NCBI RefSeq assembly: GCF_019464495.1
Contig: NZ_CP080492.1
Span: forward strand, 2,170,001 to 2,234,000
Direction: 5' to 3'
Source of the DNA: Leucobacter luti
GTDB taxonomy: Bacteria > Actinomycetota > Actinomycetes > Actinomycetales > Microbacteriaceae
Length of the DNA: 64,000 nt
In this document: positions 9,129 through 17,520 of the stretch, piece after piece
Numbering within the stretch: position 1 is the first letter of the stretch
How the letters are laid out: each line of letters begins with the position of its first letter
The notes under the pieces: generated by a model
Seen by the model: only the letters and a program-made list of their open reading frames with translations
Told to the model about the DNA's origin: nothing
Database searches by the model: none
Made by a program: the position numbers and the translations under genes

Positions 9129-10654
9129 GCGGCCTGCTCCGTCTGGGTGGTGGGGTGCTGGGTGGCGGCGCGCATGACGTTCTCCTGCGTGGCCTCAGCT
9201 CGATCGATCGTCGCGGTGATCCTGCCCTCGCGCATCACAACGACGCGATCCGCCATCCCGAGCACCTCGGGCAACTCGCTTGAGATCATGAGCACGGCCA
9301 TGCCCTCGCTTGCGAGTGTGGAGAGCAGGCGGTGCACCTCGGACTTCGTGCCGACGTCGATCCCGCGCGTAGGCTCGTCAATGATGAGGACGCGCGGATT
9401 CGTCGCGAGCCACTTGCCGAGCACCACCTTCTGCTGGTTGCCGCCGGAGAGCGTGCCAGCGAGTGTGCTGAGCGCGGTCGTTTTGACCTCGAGCTGTTCC
9501 GACCACGGCCGCGCGGCCCGCTGCTCCGCGCGCGCGGTGACGAGTCCGAGCTTCGCGATCGAGTCGAGAATCACGGCGGAGGTGTTGCGGGCCACGCTCT
9601 CGTCGAGCACGAGTCCCTGCTTGCGCCGATCCTCCGGCACGAGTGCGAGCCCGGCGCGCATGGCAGCGGTCGGCTGATTTTTGCGCACGCGTTTCCCGGC
9701 GAGGCGTACTTCGCCGCTGCGGTAGTCGTCGACGCCGAAGATCGCGCGGGCGACCTCGCTGCGGCCGGCGCCGACGAGCCCCGCGAGGCCGACGATCTCG
9801 CCGGCACGCACGGTGAAGCTGATGTCGTTGAAAACGCCGGGGCTGGTGAGGCCGGTGACCTCGAGCAGCGGATCGCCGACCGTGGTGTCAAGCTTTGGGA
9901 ACAGCTCGGTAATCTCGCGGCCGACCATTTCAGCCACCACGCTGTCGGGATCCGTCTCGGAGATGGCGCGCGTGGAGACGTAGCTTCCGTCGCGCATCAC
10001 GGTGATGGTGTCGCAGAGTGCGAAGACCTCATCGAATCGGTGGGAGATGAATACGAGCGCTCGGCCCTCGTCGCGGAGTGCGCGGGCAACGGTGAAGAGG
10101 CGATCGACCTCGATACCGGAGAGCGCGGCAGTTGGCTCATCCATGATGAGAATGCGGGCGTCGAGGGAGATCGCCTTCGCGATCTCGATCATCTGCTGAT
10201 CGGCGATCGAGAGGCCGTCTGCGGTGCGATCCGGATCCATGCGGAGGCCCAAGCGGGTAAACAGTGTGTCGGTCTCGGTGCGCATGCGTGCCCGGTCGAT
10301 CCGCCCGAAACGGCCGCGTGGCTGACGGCCCATGAAGATGTTCTCGGTGACTGAGAGATCAGGGAACAGCGTTGGCTCCTGGTAGATCACCGCAATACCG
10401 GCGGCCTTCGCTTCCGCAGTGGTCGTGAAGTCGACCGTCTCGCCTGCGAGCTGGATGACGCCGGCATCGCGGTGGTAGAGACCGGCAATGATCTTGACGA
10501 TCGTGGACTTTCCGGCCCCGTTCTCGCCAACGAGGGCGTGGATCGAGCCGGGATGGAGGGCGAGCGTGCCGTCTCGGAGCGCGACCACGGCGCCGAAGGC
10601 CTTGGTGACGCCTGCGAGCTCGAGGAGGGGCTCGGGGCTAGGTGATCTCTGCAT
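9125..10654 (-). CDS. rhaT: Rhamnose ABC transporter ATP-binding protein RhaT (double ABC domain)
   Basis: A tandem ABC ATPase of about 509 residues in the RbsA/XylG class. The first domain has Walker A GENGAGKST, a degenerate signature LSIADQQMIEIAKA and Walker B ILIMDEPTAAL. The second domain lacks a good Walker A, as is normal in this class, but has the signature LSGGNQQKVVLGKW and Walker B VLIIDEPTRGID. It energises rhamnose import. The ATG at 10654 precedes the conserved sequence; a GTG at 10678 in frame would add eight residues, and neither start has a strong ribosome-binding site. It is the first gene of the rha operon. Confidence 0.92.
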   Translation of the reverse strand: MQRSPSPEPLLELAGVTKAFGAVVALRDGTLALHPGSIHALVGENGAGKSTIVKIIAGLYHRDAGVIQLAGETVDFTTTAEAKAAGIAVIYQEPTLFPDLSVTENIFMGRQPRGRFGRIDRARMRTETDTLFTRLGLRMDPDRTADGLSIADQQMIEIAKAISLDARILIMDEPTAALSGIEVDRLFTVARALRDEGRALVFISHRFDEVFALCDTITVMRDGSYVSTRAISETDPDSVVAEMVGREITELFPKLDTTVGDPLLEVTGLTSPGVFNDISFTVRAGEIVGLAGLVGAGRSEVARAIFGVDDYRSGEVRLAGKRVRKNQPTAAMRAGLALVPEDRRKQGLVLDESVARNTSAVILDSIAKLGLVTARAEQRAARPWSEQLEVKTTALSTLAGTLSGGNQQKVVLGKWLATNPRVLIIDEPTRGIDVGTKSEVHRLLSTLASEGMAVLMISSELPEVLGMADRVVVMREGRITATIDRAEATQENVMRAATQHPTTQTEQAA

Positions 10655-10717
10655 TGAACTCACGGGGCTTTCTGCCACAGCTGCGGCATCTCGCGATGGA
10701 TAGCGATGAACGATTAA

Positions 10718-10730
10718 TGAATCGTTTCAA
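10718..10730. promoter_or_regulatory. LacI-type operator 1 (rha)
   Basis: The sequence TGAATCGTTTCAA is a LacI-family half-site pair (TGAA/TTCA around a central TCGT). It lies 64 bases upstream of the rhaT ATG, in the rhaT-lacI divergent region, overlapping a second imperfect palindrome AACGATT/AATCGTT. It is probably where the neighbouring LacI protein represses rhaT. Binding is inferred. Confidence 0.65.
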
Positions 10731-10802
10731 TCGCGTTACGCAGAGCTTAAGCCCCGAATATTTTCCGCGTCAAGTGAGAGTATGTGCCGTGTCCAATCCG
10801 TT

Positions 10803-10818
10803 ATTGAAGCGTTTCAAT
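10803..10818. promoter_or_regulatory. LacI-type operator 2 (autoregulation)
   Basis: ATTGAAGCGTTTCAAT has perfect six-base arms around a central GCGT and matches the LacI/GalR consensus style with a central CG. It is 74 bases upstream of the LacI-family ATG and about 85 bases from operator 1 centre to centre, about eight helical turns, so looping between the two sites is possible. Confidence 0.7.
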
Positions 10819-10891
10819 TTCGGTTCCTGCTGAATTAGGATGGAGCGCACACGGCCCGGATGGGCCCCGAACGGTGGCAGACGGAGGCGAC

Positions 10892-11902
10892 ATGGCAGCG
10901 AGTATCCGCGACGTCGCGAGCGAGGCAGGCGTCTCTGTCGGCACCGTCTCGAACGTGCTCAACCGCCCTGATCGTGTTGCAGCCGCCACGATTGCCCGGG
11001 TGCACGGAGCGATCGAGCGGCTGGGATTCGTGCGCAACGATGCTGCCCGCCAGCTCAGGGCCGGGCGCAGCCACAGTTTCGGCCTCGTGGTGCTCGACAC
11101 ACGAAATCCATTCTTCATGGACGTTGCGCACGGTGCGCAGAGCCGCGCACTTGACGACGGCTACACGGTGCTGATGGGCGGCAGTGATGAGTCGAGCGAG
11201 CGGGAGTCCAGCCTGCTCGAGATGTTCGAGGAACATCGCGTCGCGGGCGTGCTGATCTCCCCGGTGCACACGGACCTGTCGCAGTTGCGACGGCTCCGAG
11301 ACGGAGGGATCCCTGTCGTACTCGTCGACCGTGGCTCGAGTGATCAGTCGTTCCCCTCGGTGTCGGTGGACGATGTCGAAGGGGGGCGCATTGCGGCGCG
11401 GCACCTCCTCGAAATCGGACGCACGCGGATCGCATTCGTCGGTGGCCCGCGCAGTATCGAGCAGGTGTCCGATCGTCTCGCCGGGGTCACCGAAGTGATG
11501 GCCGCGCAACAGGGAGCCGCGCTCGAGATATACCCCACGCAAGCGCTCAGCGTGCTGGAGGGGCGGCGGATCGGCAACGAGCTCGCGCTGCTGCCGCCAG
11601 ATCGCCGGCCGGACGCGGTGTTCGCGGCCAATGACCTGCTCGCGCTCGGGGTGCTCCAGGCGCTCGTCATGACCGGATCGCTGCGCGTACCCGAAGACAT
11701 CGCGCTCATCGGATACGACGACATCGACTTCGCGAGCTCTGCCGTCGTTCCGATCACCTCGGTACGTCAGCCCGCGTTCGAAATCGGTGCCACCGCCGTC
11801 GATCTCCTGCTGCGCGAAGCCGAGGCTGGCCGCGGTCGCGCCCGCGAGCAGATCGTGTTCCAGCCCGAGCTCGCCGTGCGGGCGTCGACCGGTGGTGCAT
11901 AG
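10892..11902 (+). CDS. LacI-family transcriptional regulator of rhamnose genes
   Basis: A 336-residue LacI/GalR repressor. Residues 3-50 form the helix-turn-helix with hinge (IRDVASEAGVSVGTVSNVLNRPDRV), followed by a sugar-binding domain of the type I binding-protein fold (GLVVLDTRNPFFMDVAHGA; VFAANDLLALGVLQAL; VPEDIALIGYDDIDFA). The ATG at 10892 has GGAGG four bases ahead; an in-frame GTG at 10874 would add six residues. It is divergent from the rha operon, and two TGAA-N4-TTCA operators lie in between, so it most likely responds to rhamnose or rhamnulose and controls both directions. Confidence 0.92.
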   Translation: MAASIRDVASEAGVSVGTVSNVLNRPDRVAAATIARVHGAIERLGFVRNDAARQLRAGRSHSFGLVVLDTRNPFFMDVAHGAQSRALDDGYTVLMGGSDESSERESSLLEMFEEHRVAGVLISPVHTDLSQLRRLRDGGIPVVLVDRGSSDQSFPSVSVDDVEGGRIAARHLLEIGRTRIAFVGGPRSIEQVSDRLAGVTEVMAAQQGAALEIYPTQALSVLEGRRIGNELALLPPDRRPDAVFAANDLLALGVLQALVMTGSLRVPEDIALIGYDDIDFASSAVVPITSVRQPAFEIGATAVDLLLREAEAGRGRAREQIVFQPELAVRASTGGA

Positions 11903-12074
11903 CCCGGCCGATGGTGCTCCGTTCTGCTGGGCGCAGGTGTGCGCTGCTCCACTGGCCGGCCGCACATCATCGGCGATCGATCGAACGAACGTGCAGGTGT
12001 GGTGAACCCTCGTGGCGACGCATTCGCCGAGACGCTATTCAGACGTGAGTGAGGGGCGCTCCGCCGCGCGGCGG

Positions 12075-13070
12075 TTAGTGCAAGCCGAGGTAGGTTTCGA
12101 GTGTTTCGGGGGAGGCCTGCAGCAGCGGATCTCGTACCGGCTCGGCCGGGAACTCGCTCGCCTCGAAGAACCAGCGATGTGACGCAGGCATGCCCCAGAG
12201 TTGCGCACGGCGTGGATTGCTGATGTCCCACCGGATCGGTGGCGTTTCGAGATCGATGAACTGGTAGTGCGTATTGAACAGCTCCACGCGGTGTTGGTCC
12301 GGATCCCGGAGATAGAGGAACAGCGCGTTGCTGATCCCGTGTCTGCCCGGCCCGCGGTCGATCTCATCGCCGAAGCCGAGTGCCCCAGCCACATCGGCTG
12401 CGTGCAGCAGCGACGCCCCGTCCGGCACCGCGAATGCGAAGTGGTGCAGGCGGGGCCCGCGGCCGTTCGTGAAGACGAGGTCGTGTGTATTGCCCTTGAC
12501 CTCCATCCAGGACCCCCACAGCTCGTCAGTACCGTCCTTCGCCGTGTACTCCGACATGCGCATCCCGAGCCCCGTCCAGAACTCAGTCGCCCGCTGCACG
12601 TCGTACGTCACCACCTGGTAGTGATCGAGTCTCTGTGGAGCGCCCGCGACGAACTCGTTGTACCGCTGCATTTTGCGGTCCACCACGTCCATTGACGAGG
12701 TGAACTCCATCAGCGTGCCAACCGGATCGCGGAACTGCAGTGTCGGGCCTTGGTAATCCCGCTCAACCCGCTGGTGTTCGATCCCGGCCGCTGTGAAGAA
12801 CCGCTCAGCAGCGAAGATGTCCTCGTCCGTGCGCACGCGCAGCCCGATGCGGTGGGCCTGCGCCACGTCGGCGCGCTCCAGCACCAGGCTGTGGTGCGCG
12901 GCCTCCTCGAGCCCGCGCAGGTAGACGACATCGTCGGTCTCAGCGGTCACGACGAGGCCAATGACATCGCGATAGAAGTCTCTGCTCCGCTCCAGATCGG
13001 TGACCCCGAGAGAGACGTGGCTCGCTCGTGTGATCTGGAACTCGGGATGCGGGTTCGTGACGGGAAGCAT
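12075..13070 (-). CDS. Extradiol ring-cleavage dioxygenase (VOC, homoprotocatechuate 2,3-dioxygenase-like)
   Basis: A 331-residue type I extradiol dioxygenase with two vicinal-oxygen-chelate modules. It resembles Brevibacterium HPCD/Arthrobacter MndD: SLGVTDLERSRDFYRDVIGL, RLDHYQVVTYDV, LHHFAFAVPD, GPGRHGISNALFLYLRDPD and QHRVELFNT. The three metal ligands (His, His, Glu) are present in the last module. The metal may be Fe(II) or Mn(II). It would cleave a catechol-type ring next to the two hydroxyls, giving a semialdehyde. GAAAGG lies upstream of the ATG. It is divergent from a LysR gene, its likely regulator. The exact substrate is not known. Confidence 0.85.
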   Translation of the reverse strand: MLPVTNPHPEFQITRASHVSLGVTDLERSRDFYRDVIGLVVTAETDDVVYLRGLEEAAHHSLVLERADVAQAHRIGLRVRTDEDIFAAERFFTAAGIEHQRVERDYQGPTLQFRDPVGTLMEFTSSMDVVDRKMQRYNEFVAGAPQRLDHYQVVTYDVQRATEFWTGLGMRMSEYTAKDGTDELWGSWMEVKGNTHDLVFTNGRGPRLHHFAFAVPDGASLLHAADVAGALGFGDEIDRGPGRHGISNALFLYLRDPDQHRVELFNTHYQFIDLETPPIRWDISNPRRAQLWGMPASHRWFFEASEFPAEPVRDPLLQASPETLETYLGLH

Positions 13071-13244
13071 GGGCTGCCTTTCTTTCGTGTGAATTACGTG
13101 AATTGCTCGATTGTGCGACTGCCGTCGACTGCGTGGCGTGCCCAGCGCACTGCGGCATCACCCGCACGACGCCGCGCGTACTGCGTGGTTCCAGTCTTGG
13201 CCGATCGAGGCGTGACCGGAACCGCTGATTCGCCTAGACTGGCC

Positions 13245-13259
13245 ATAGTTTGCGGCTAT
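13245..13259. promoter_or_regulatory. LysR-type binding box (T-N11-A)
   Basis: ATAG-N7-CTAT at 13245-13259 fits the T-N11-A palindrome typical of LysR-type regulators. It lies 19 bases upstream of the LysR gene start, in the 208-bp region shared with the divergent dioxygenase, where autoregulatory sites normally occur. Confidence 0.6.
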
Positions 13260-13278
13260 AGAGAGTGGCTTAATATCA

Positions 13279-14211
13279 ATGTCGATTGAACTCCGTGCCC
13301 TGCGGTACTTCGTTGCCGTCGTCGAAGCTGGCTCGCTCACCGCCGCGGCCGCCCAGCTGCGGCTCTCCCAACCGTCCCTGAGCGTCGCCATCTCGCAGCT
13401 CGAAACCGAAGTCGGCGTCCCGCTGCTCACGCGCTCCTCGCGGGGGGTTGAGCCTACGGGCGCTGGCCGCTTCTTGCTCGACGCCTCTTCCCGTGTGCTG
13501 GGGGACGTTGCTGAGATCAGCGCCACGCTTTCGCGTTTCGGTGCTGGGCTCGCTGGCTCACTCACGATCGCGGCGGTCCCCGTGCTCATGTGGGCGCGGG
13601 TGCCCCGCCTGCTCCGAGACTTCGCGCGTGCCTCGCCCGAGGTTGAGGTGCGGCCGCTGGATCCGCCTCCGTGGGTCGCGCTCGATCTGTTGCAGCAGAA
13701 CCGAGTGGATCTCGCCGCCGTGCTGGTGGCAGATCCGCGCCGCTTTGCGCGGCGCCACCGCGACGAGTTCAACATCTTCGACTGGGGAGCGGTGCCGATC
13801 GTGGCCGCGCTGCCGCCCGAGCTCCGGGCGCCAGACGACGCAGCACTCCCGCTCCCGCTGCGCGCATTCGACGCCGCCACGCTCGTGCTCCCGCACCGCA
13901 CTGCCGCTGTGCCGAGTCTGCCGGAATCGGTCGAGGCCGCGTTCCGCACCCACGGGATCGTGCCGGGTGCGATCCGCACCGTTGAGACAATCCAGGGCGG
14001 CATGCCGCTCATTGAAGCGGGGCTTGCGTGGGGTCTCCTCCCAGATCCAGATCACGGCAGCCTCGAGCGGTTCAATGTGGCAGTGCGGCCTGTGCACCCG
14101 GCTCCACAGCCGCTCCGGGCGTTGGTGCTGACACGTAAGGGCCAGACGACAGATCCGGCGCTGCGTCGTTTGCTGGATCATATTCCAGACGCCGCCTCGA
14201 ATCGTGTGTGA
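13279..14211 (+). CDS. LysR-family transcriptional regulator
   Basis: A 310-residue LysR-type protein: residues 1-60 hold the winged helix-turn-helix (LRALRYFVAVVEAGSLTAAAAQLRLSQ ending in PTGAG), and the remainder has the LysR substrate-binding fold starting at GSLTIAAVPVL. It is divergent from the extradiol dioxygenase and close to other catabolic genes, so it probably senses an aromatic compound or a pathway intermediate. The effector cannot be read from the sequence. Confidence 0.9.
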   Translation: MSIELRALRYFVAVVEAGSLTAAAAQLRLSQPSLSVAISQLETEVGVPLLTRSSRGVEPTGAGRFLLDASSRVLGDVAEISATLSRFGAGLAGSLTIAAVPVLMWARVPRLLRDFARASPEVEVRPLDPPPWVALDLLQQNRVDLAAVLVADPRRFARRHRDEFNIFDWGAVPIVAALPPELRAPDDAALPLPLRAFDAATLVLPHRTAAVPSLPESVEAAFRTHGIVPGAIRTVETIQGGMPLIEAGLAWGLLPDPDHGSLERFNVAVRPVHPAPQPLRALVLTRKGQTTDPALRRLLDHIPDAASNRV

Positions 14212-14216
14212 AATCA
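14201..14216 (+). repeat. 16-bp motif, copy 1 (candidate GntR operator)
   Basis: ATCGTGTGTGAAATCA occurs here, overlapping the end of the LysR gene and 70 bases before the GntR start. The identical 16 bases occur again at 17521-17536 between the divergent amidohydrolase and dienelactone-hydrolase genes. The shared position upstream of linked genes suggests a regulator site. Confidence 0.55.
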
Positions 14217-14285
14217 GATAGGATTAGGGTGAGTTCCTGCCGACGCAGCGTCGTGTCGGAAAGGAAGTTCTCGAGAGAGGCAAAG

Positions 14286-14954
14286 ATGGCCAAGAGCAAA
14301 GCAGAGCAGTGCTACGACATCCTCAAGTCCAAGATTATGGACGGTACCTACGGGCCCGGATACCGGCTGGTCATTGATCAGCTCGGGCGCGAGCACGGAA
14401 TCAGCTCGGTCCCGTGGCGCGAGTCGCTGCGCAGGCTCGAAGCTGAGGGCTGGGTGGATATCGTCCCCAACTCCGGCGCGCTTGTCAAGACGTTTGACAC
14501 TGGCACCTGGAAGCGTTCGATCCGCCTCCTCGCGCGGCTGCAGGGACTCGCCACGGCGCTTGCCGCATCGCGCATGACGCCGGAGGACATTGCCGCGGCC
14601 CGTGGCCTGAACAACGATATGCGAGACGCGATCGCGAACTTCGACACCGCCACTTTCGGTCGCCTGAACCGCAAGTTTCACCAGTTCATCTGCTCGCACT
14701 GCGACGACGAGCGCCTGATCGAACTCGTTGACACCGAGTGGACGCGCATGGATATTATCCGCCGATCGGCCTTCTGGTATGCGCCAGGCCGCGCGGTCGC
14801 CTCCCTCGCGGAGCACGACGCGATCCTTGACCTCATCGAGGCGGGCGGAGATGCGGAAGCGATCGAAGCAGCGGCGTGCAGCCACGACGTCAACACTCTG
14901 AATGCGGTGCTGGAGCACGACGAGCGTCGGATTCACGAGGAGACAGCGCTCTAG
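14286..14954 (+). CDS. GntR-family regulator, FCD subfamily
   Basis: A 222-residue regulator. Residues 5-70 are a GntR winged helix (CYDILKSKIMDGTYGPGYRLVIDQLGREHGIS.. WRESLRRLEAEGWV), and the rest is an all-helical FCD ligand domain with the metal-site pattern Asp/His (LNRKFHQFICSHC, LAEHDAILDLIEAGG). FCD members usually respond to organic acids from aromatic or sugar breakdown. The ATG has GAGAGG upstream. It probably controls the amidohydrolase and hydrolase operons next door, since they share a 16-bp motif with its own upstream region. Confidence 0.9.
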   Translation: MAKSKAEQCYDILKSKIMDGTYGPGYRLVIDQLGREHGISSVPWRESLRRLEAEGWVDIVPNSGALVKTFDTGTWKRSIRLLARLQGLATALAASRMTPEDIAAARGLNNDMRDAIANFDTATFGRLNRKFHQFICSHCDDERLIELVDTEWTRMDIIRRSAFWYAPGRAVASLAEHDAILDLIEAGGDAEAIEAAACSHDVNTLNAVLEHDERRIHEETAL

Positions 14955-14998
14955 CCGCGCCGCGCTCCAGCAACGCTGGGATCCGCACGCGCAACGAT

Positions 14999-15045
14999 GT
15001 ACACAGCGCGGCGCCTGGGGAAATCCCCGGCGCCGCGCTGTGTAC
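14999..15045. terminator. Bidirectional hairpin between GntR and DUF3500 genes
   Basis: Arms 14999-15020 and 15025-15045 pair over 21 bp with one bulged T and an AAAT loop. It lies exactly between two convergent stop codons (14954 and 15058), so it can terminate both transcripts. Confidence 0.85.
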
Positions 15046-15057
15046 CGTGGCAAACCG

Positions 15058-16389
15058 CTATTTGTCACCGCGAGCGACCCGCCACTGCGCGAGATACGCT
15101 TTGCCGTAGTCGTTGCCGTTCGGGTGGCGCAGCGTGGTGTGCACGTGGAACCGCGCGGGCAGTCGGTTGCTCAGCCAGACGCCAGCGTGGTGATCCAGCT
15201 CCGCCAGCACCGTCGGCCCCTGCACGCGGAAATAGAACGGCTGAGAGCCGTCCGTTGCGCCGTACCAGGACAGCGTCGTCTCCGCGAGATGCGCGGCGAC
15301 TTCCGCGATCGTCGCTGCGCGATGTTCGTCGCGCAGCAGCAGGAAGAAGTCCTCGATGATGCGCAGTAGCGTGGCTTGCTGCGCGTCATCGAGCTCAGAC
15401 GCCAGGATCCCCTCCTGCGGCACCACGCGGTTGTCCCGGAACGCCCCGGCAACGTGCCGCTCATCCGCTGGGTGCAGTCGCCCCTCCGGCATCGCGGGAT
15501 CCAGGACCGAGCCAAACACCACGGCGCGCGAGCGCTGCGTGGGTGTCAACGATTCCGCGAGCCGGATCGCCAGCCGCTCGCGCGCGTCAAACAGCGGCGG
15601 CCGCTCACCCTCCGCCAGCGCCGGTTCGGCCCCGAGGAACACCGGTGCAATGACGTTGCGCCCGGCAACCGAGACGAAATTCAGTGCGACGTGGTGGCCA
15701 AACAGCTGCCACCCCCACGGTGCATCGGCCGCTGGATCGCCGAACAGCGCGAACCAGTAGCTGCGTGGATTCATGATCGTCGGCAGCTCGACGAGCTCGC
15801 CGAGGTAGCCGTTGAGGTCCATCGCCTCGCGCACCCGCTCAAAGCCCGCGGGGCTGAGCGATGCGCGCACCACACCGAGCGCGGCGTCAACGACCTCAGT
15901 GCGCTGATCCTCGAGCCGCAACCCGGTGCGGAAGAACACGAACTCGGGGTTGCTCCACCCGCGCCACTCAGGGGCATCGAGCGGGTAGTGCACTGTGGCC
16001 TGCTCGGAGTCGGTGAGCAGGTCGAGGAGGATGGCGGCCGCGGCAGCCGGCGCGGGATCGGCCGGGAAGACTCCGCCCGATCCCGGGCGCAGCCGATGCA
16101 CATCATCCCGCACGACACCGTCAGTGGTGATGCCAACAAACGGTTCGTCGTAGAGCCCGCGCCAGGAGTCGAGCAGCTCTCTGAGGAATGGTGCTTGGTA
16201 TCGATCCGCGGCGAACTCCTCGTAGCTCATGCCGCGATACGGCGCGAGCACCGGATCGCCCAGATCGTAGAGGTGTTCGTGGTAGCTCCCGGAGGACAGC
16301 TCGATCGACTCGGACCGGCCGCTCGTGCGGTCGGTCGAGAAGAACTCATCGATGTCGTTGGCCTGATCCGGAGCGTCTGGCGACGTCAT
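15058..16389 (-). CDS. DUF3500 family protein
   Basis: A 443-residue protein whose C-terminal 330 residues match the DUF3500 family: the block WGWQLFGHHVALNFVSVAGRNVIAPVFLGAEPA, then SWYGATDGSQPFYFRVQGPTVLAELDHH and HVHTTLRHPNGNDYGKAYLAQW. The biochemical function of this family is not known to me. No signal peptide is visible. It starts 11 bases after the amidohydrolase stop, so both are co-transcribed. The conserved His, Asp and Asn residues near the C-terminus could form an active site, which would make it a candidate for an uncharacterised catabolic step. Confidence 0.85.
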   Translation of the reverse strand: MTSPDAPDQANDIDEFFSTDRTSGRSESIELSSGSYHEHLYDLGDPVLAPYRGMSYEEFAADRYQAPFLRELLDSWRGLYDEPFVGITTDGVVRDDVHRLRPGSGGVFPADPAPAAAAAILLDLLTDSEQATVHYPLDAPEWRGWSNPEFVFFRTGLRLEDQRTEVVDAALGVVRASLSPAGFERVREAMDLNGYLGELVELPTIMNPRSYWFALFGDPAADAPWGWQLFGHHVALNFVSVAGRNVIAPVFLGAEPALAEGERPPLFDARERLAIRLAESLTPTQRSRAVVFGSVLDPAMPEGRLHPADERHVAGAFRDNRVVPQEGILASELDDAQQATLLRIIEDFFLLLRDEHRAATIAEVAAHLAETTLSWYGATDGSQPFYFRVQGPTVLAELDHHAGVWLSNRLPARFHVHTTLRHPNGNDYGKAYLAQWRVARGDK

Positions 16390-16400
16390 GCTGGCCCCGG

Positions 16401-17450
16401 CTAGATCGGCAGGTTGAACAGGCGCTTGGCGTTGCCCGAGAGCACGAGCTCGCGATCCGCGTCGCTGATTTCCAGCTCGTTCTGCACGAAGTCGACGCCC
16501 TGGCCCATCCAGCTGTAGAACACGGGGAACGAGGAACCAAAGAGGTAGTGATCCGCGCCATTGATCTTGAGCGCGGCCTCAACCTGATCCTTGCCCCAGG
16601 AGTGCGGGTGGGTCATGTCGAAGAAGATGTTCTCTTCGAGGTACTGCTTGATCTTCTCGCCGCCGGTCGGATCGAGTCGCTGCATCGCCTCGGCCTTGTT
16701 CGTCTTGTGCGGGGTCAGCAGCGCGGTGTTCGCGAACCAGTTGCCGCCCATCATCGTGTGGATGAAGCGCAGGCCGGGCATGCGGTCGAACATGCCGCTG
16801 AACAGCTCGCGCCCGACGGCAACGCCCTGGTCCACGATGCGGCCGTATTCGCGGCGGAGGTTCGTGTAGTCGATCACGGACTTGTACTCGACGGGGAGCG
16901 GGGTGTGGTGCACCACGACCGGGATATCGAGCTTCTCGATCACCTTCAGGTACGGCTCGAACACCTCATCGTCGAGGTAGAGCTGACCATAGTGGCAGGC
17001 GAGCTGCACGCCGACGGCGCCGAGCTCGTTGACGCAGCGCTCCAGTTCATAGACGTTGTCCTTGCCGCCCCACGGGGGAACGCACGCGGTGGTGAACAAG
17101 CGGCCGCCTGATCGGGACACGATGTCCGCGGCGTTGTCGTTGACTGCTTTGCAGGTTTCGAGATCGAGCCACTCCTGCCACACCGGCACGCGCATGACCC
17201 CGTAGTCGACGCCGGCCTCGTCCATCGCGGTGAGCTTTGACTCAACCGAGTAGTCTCCCTCGACGTAATTGAGGTTCTGGTACCCCTTCGGCTTCTCGAG
17301 AATCAGTTGTTTCTTCCCACTCTCCATCGTGGTGACCGAGGCGATCTCGCCAAACCCGCGCGGTGCGCTGTTGAGAAAGCCGTTCAGAATCTTCTCGTTG
17401 GTGAAGAGGTCCTCCGGCAGATGGTGGATGTTGATGTCGACAACGGTCAT
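16401..17450 (-). CDS. Amidohydrolase-family protein (ACMSD-like), with altered metal ligands
   Basis: A 349-residue TIM-barrel protein of the amidohydrolase_2 group that includes aminocarboxymuconate-semialdehyde decarboxylase and resorcylate decarboxylase. The N-terminal metal motif usually reads D-x-H-x-H; here it is DINIHH, with Asn in the first His position. Other His residues remain (VVVHHTPLP, LRFIHTMMGG). The C-terminal GSD(Y/F)P motif is GSSFPV, so the usual catalytic Asp is Ser. The ATG at 17450 has AAGGAG upstream. It is divergent from a dienelactone hydrolase operon and precedes DUF3500. It may be a decarboxylase with changed chemistry, or a non-metal member. Confidence 0.85.
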   Translation of the reverse strand: MTVVDINIHHLPEDLFTNEKILNGFLNSAPRGFGEIASVTTMESGKKQLILEKPKGYQNLNYVEGDYSVESKLTAMDEAGVDYGVMRVPVWQEWLDLETCKAVNDNAADIVSRSGGRLFTTACVPPWGGKDNVYELERCVNELGAVGVQLACHYGQLYLDDEVFEPYLKVIEKLDIPVVVHHTPLPVEYKSVIDYTNLRREYGRIVDQGVAVGRELFSGMFDRMPGLRFIHTMMGGNWFANTALLTPHKTNKAEAMQRLDPTGGEKIKQYLEENIFFDMTHPHSWGKDQVEAALKINGADHYLFGSSFPVFYSWMGQGVDFVQNELEISDADRELVLSGNAKRLFNLPI

Positions 17451-17520
17451 GTCGAGTGCTCCTTCGTGGTGCTGCTTCGTTGCGGTCCGGGATGAGCGCC
17501 CCCTCGCTGAGCGGGAGGCC

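Noticed and set aside
10835..11965. Minus-strand open frame of 376 residues opposite the LacI gene
   Set aside because: Composition (His/Arg/Glu-rich, no hydrophobic core) is typical of an antisense frame in high-GC DNA; the LacI reading is unambiguous.
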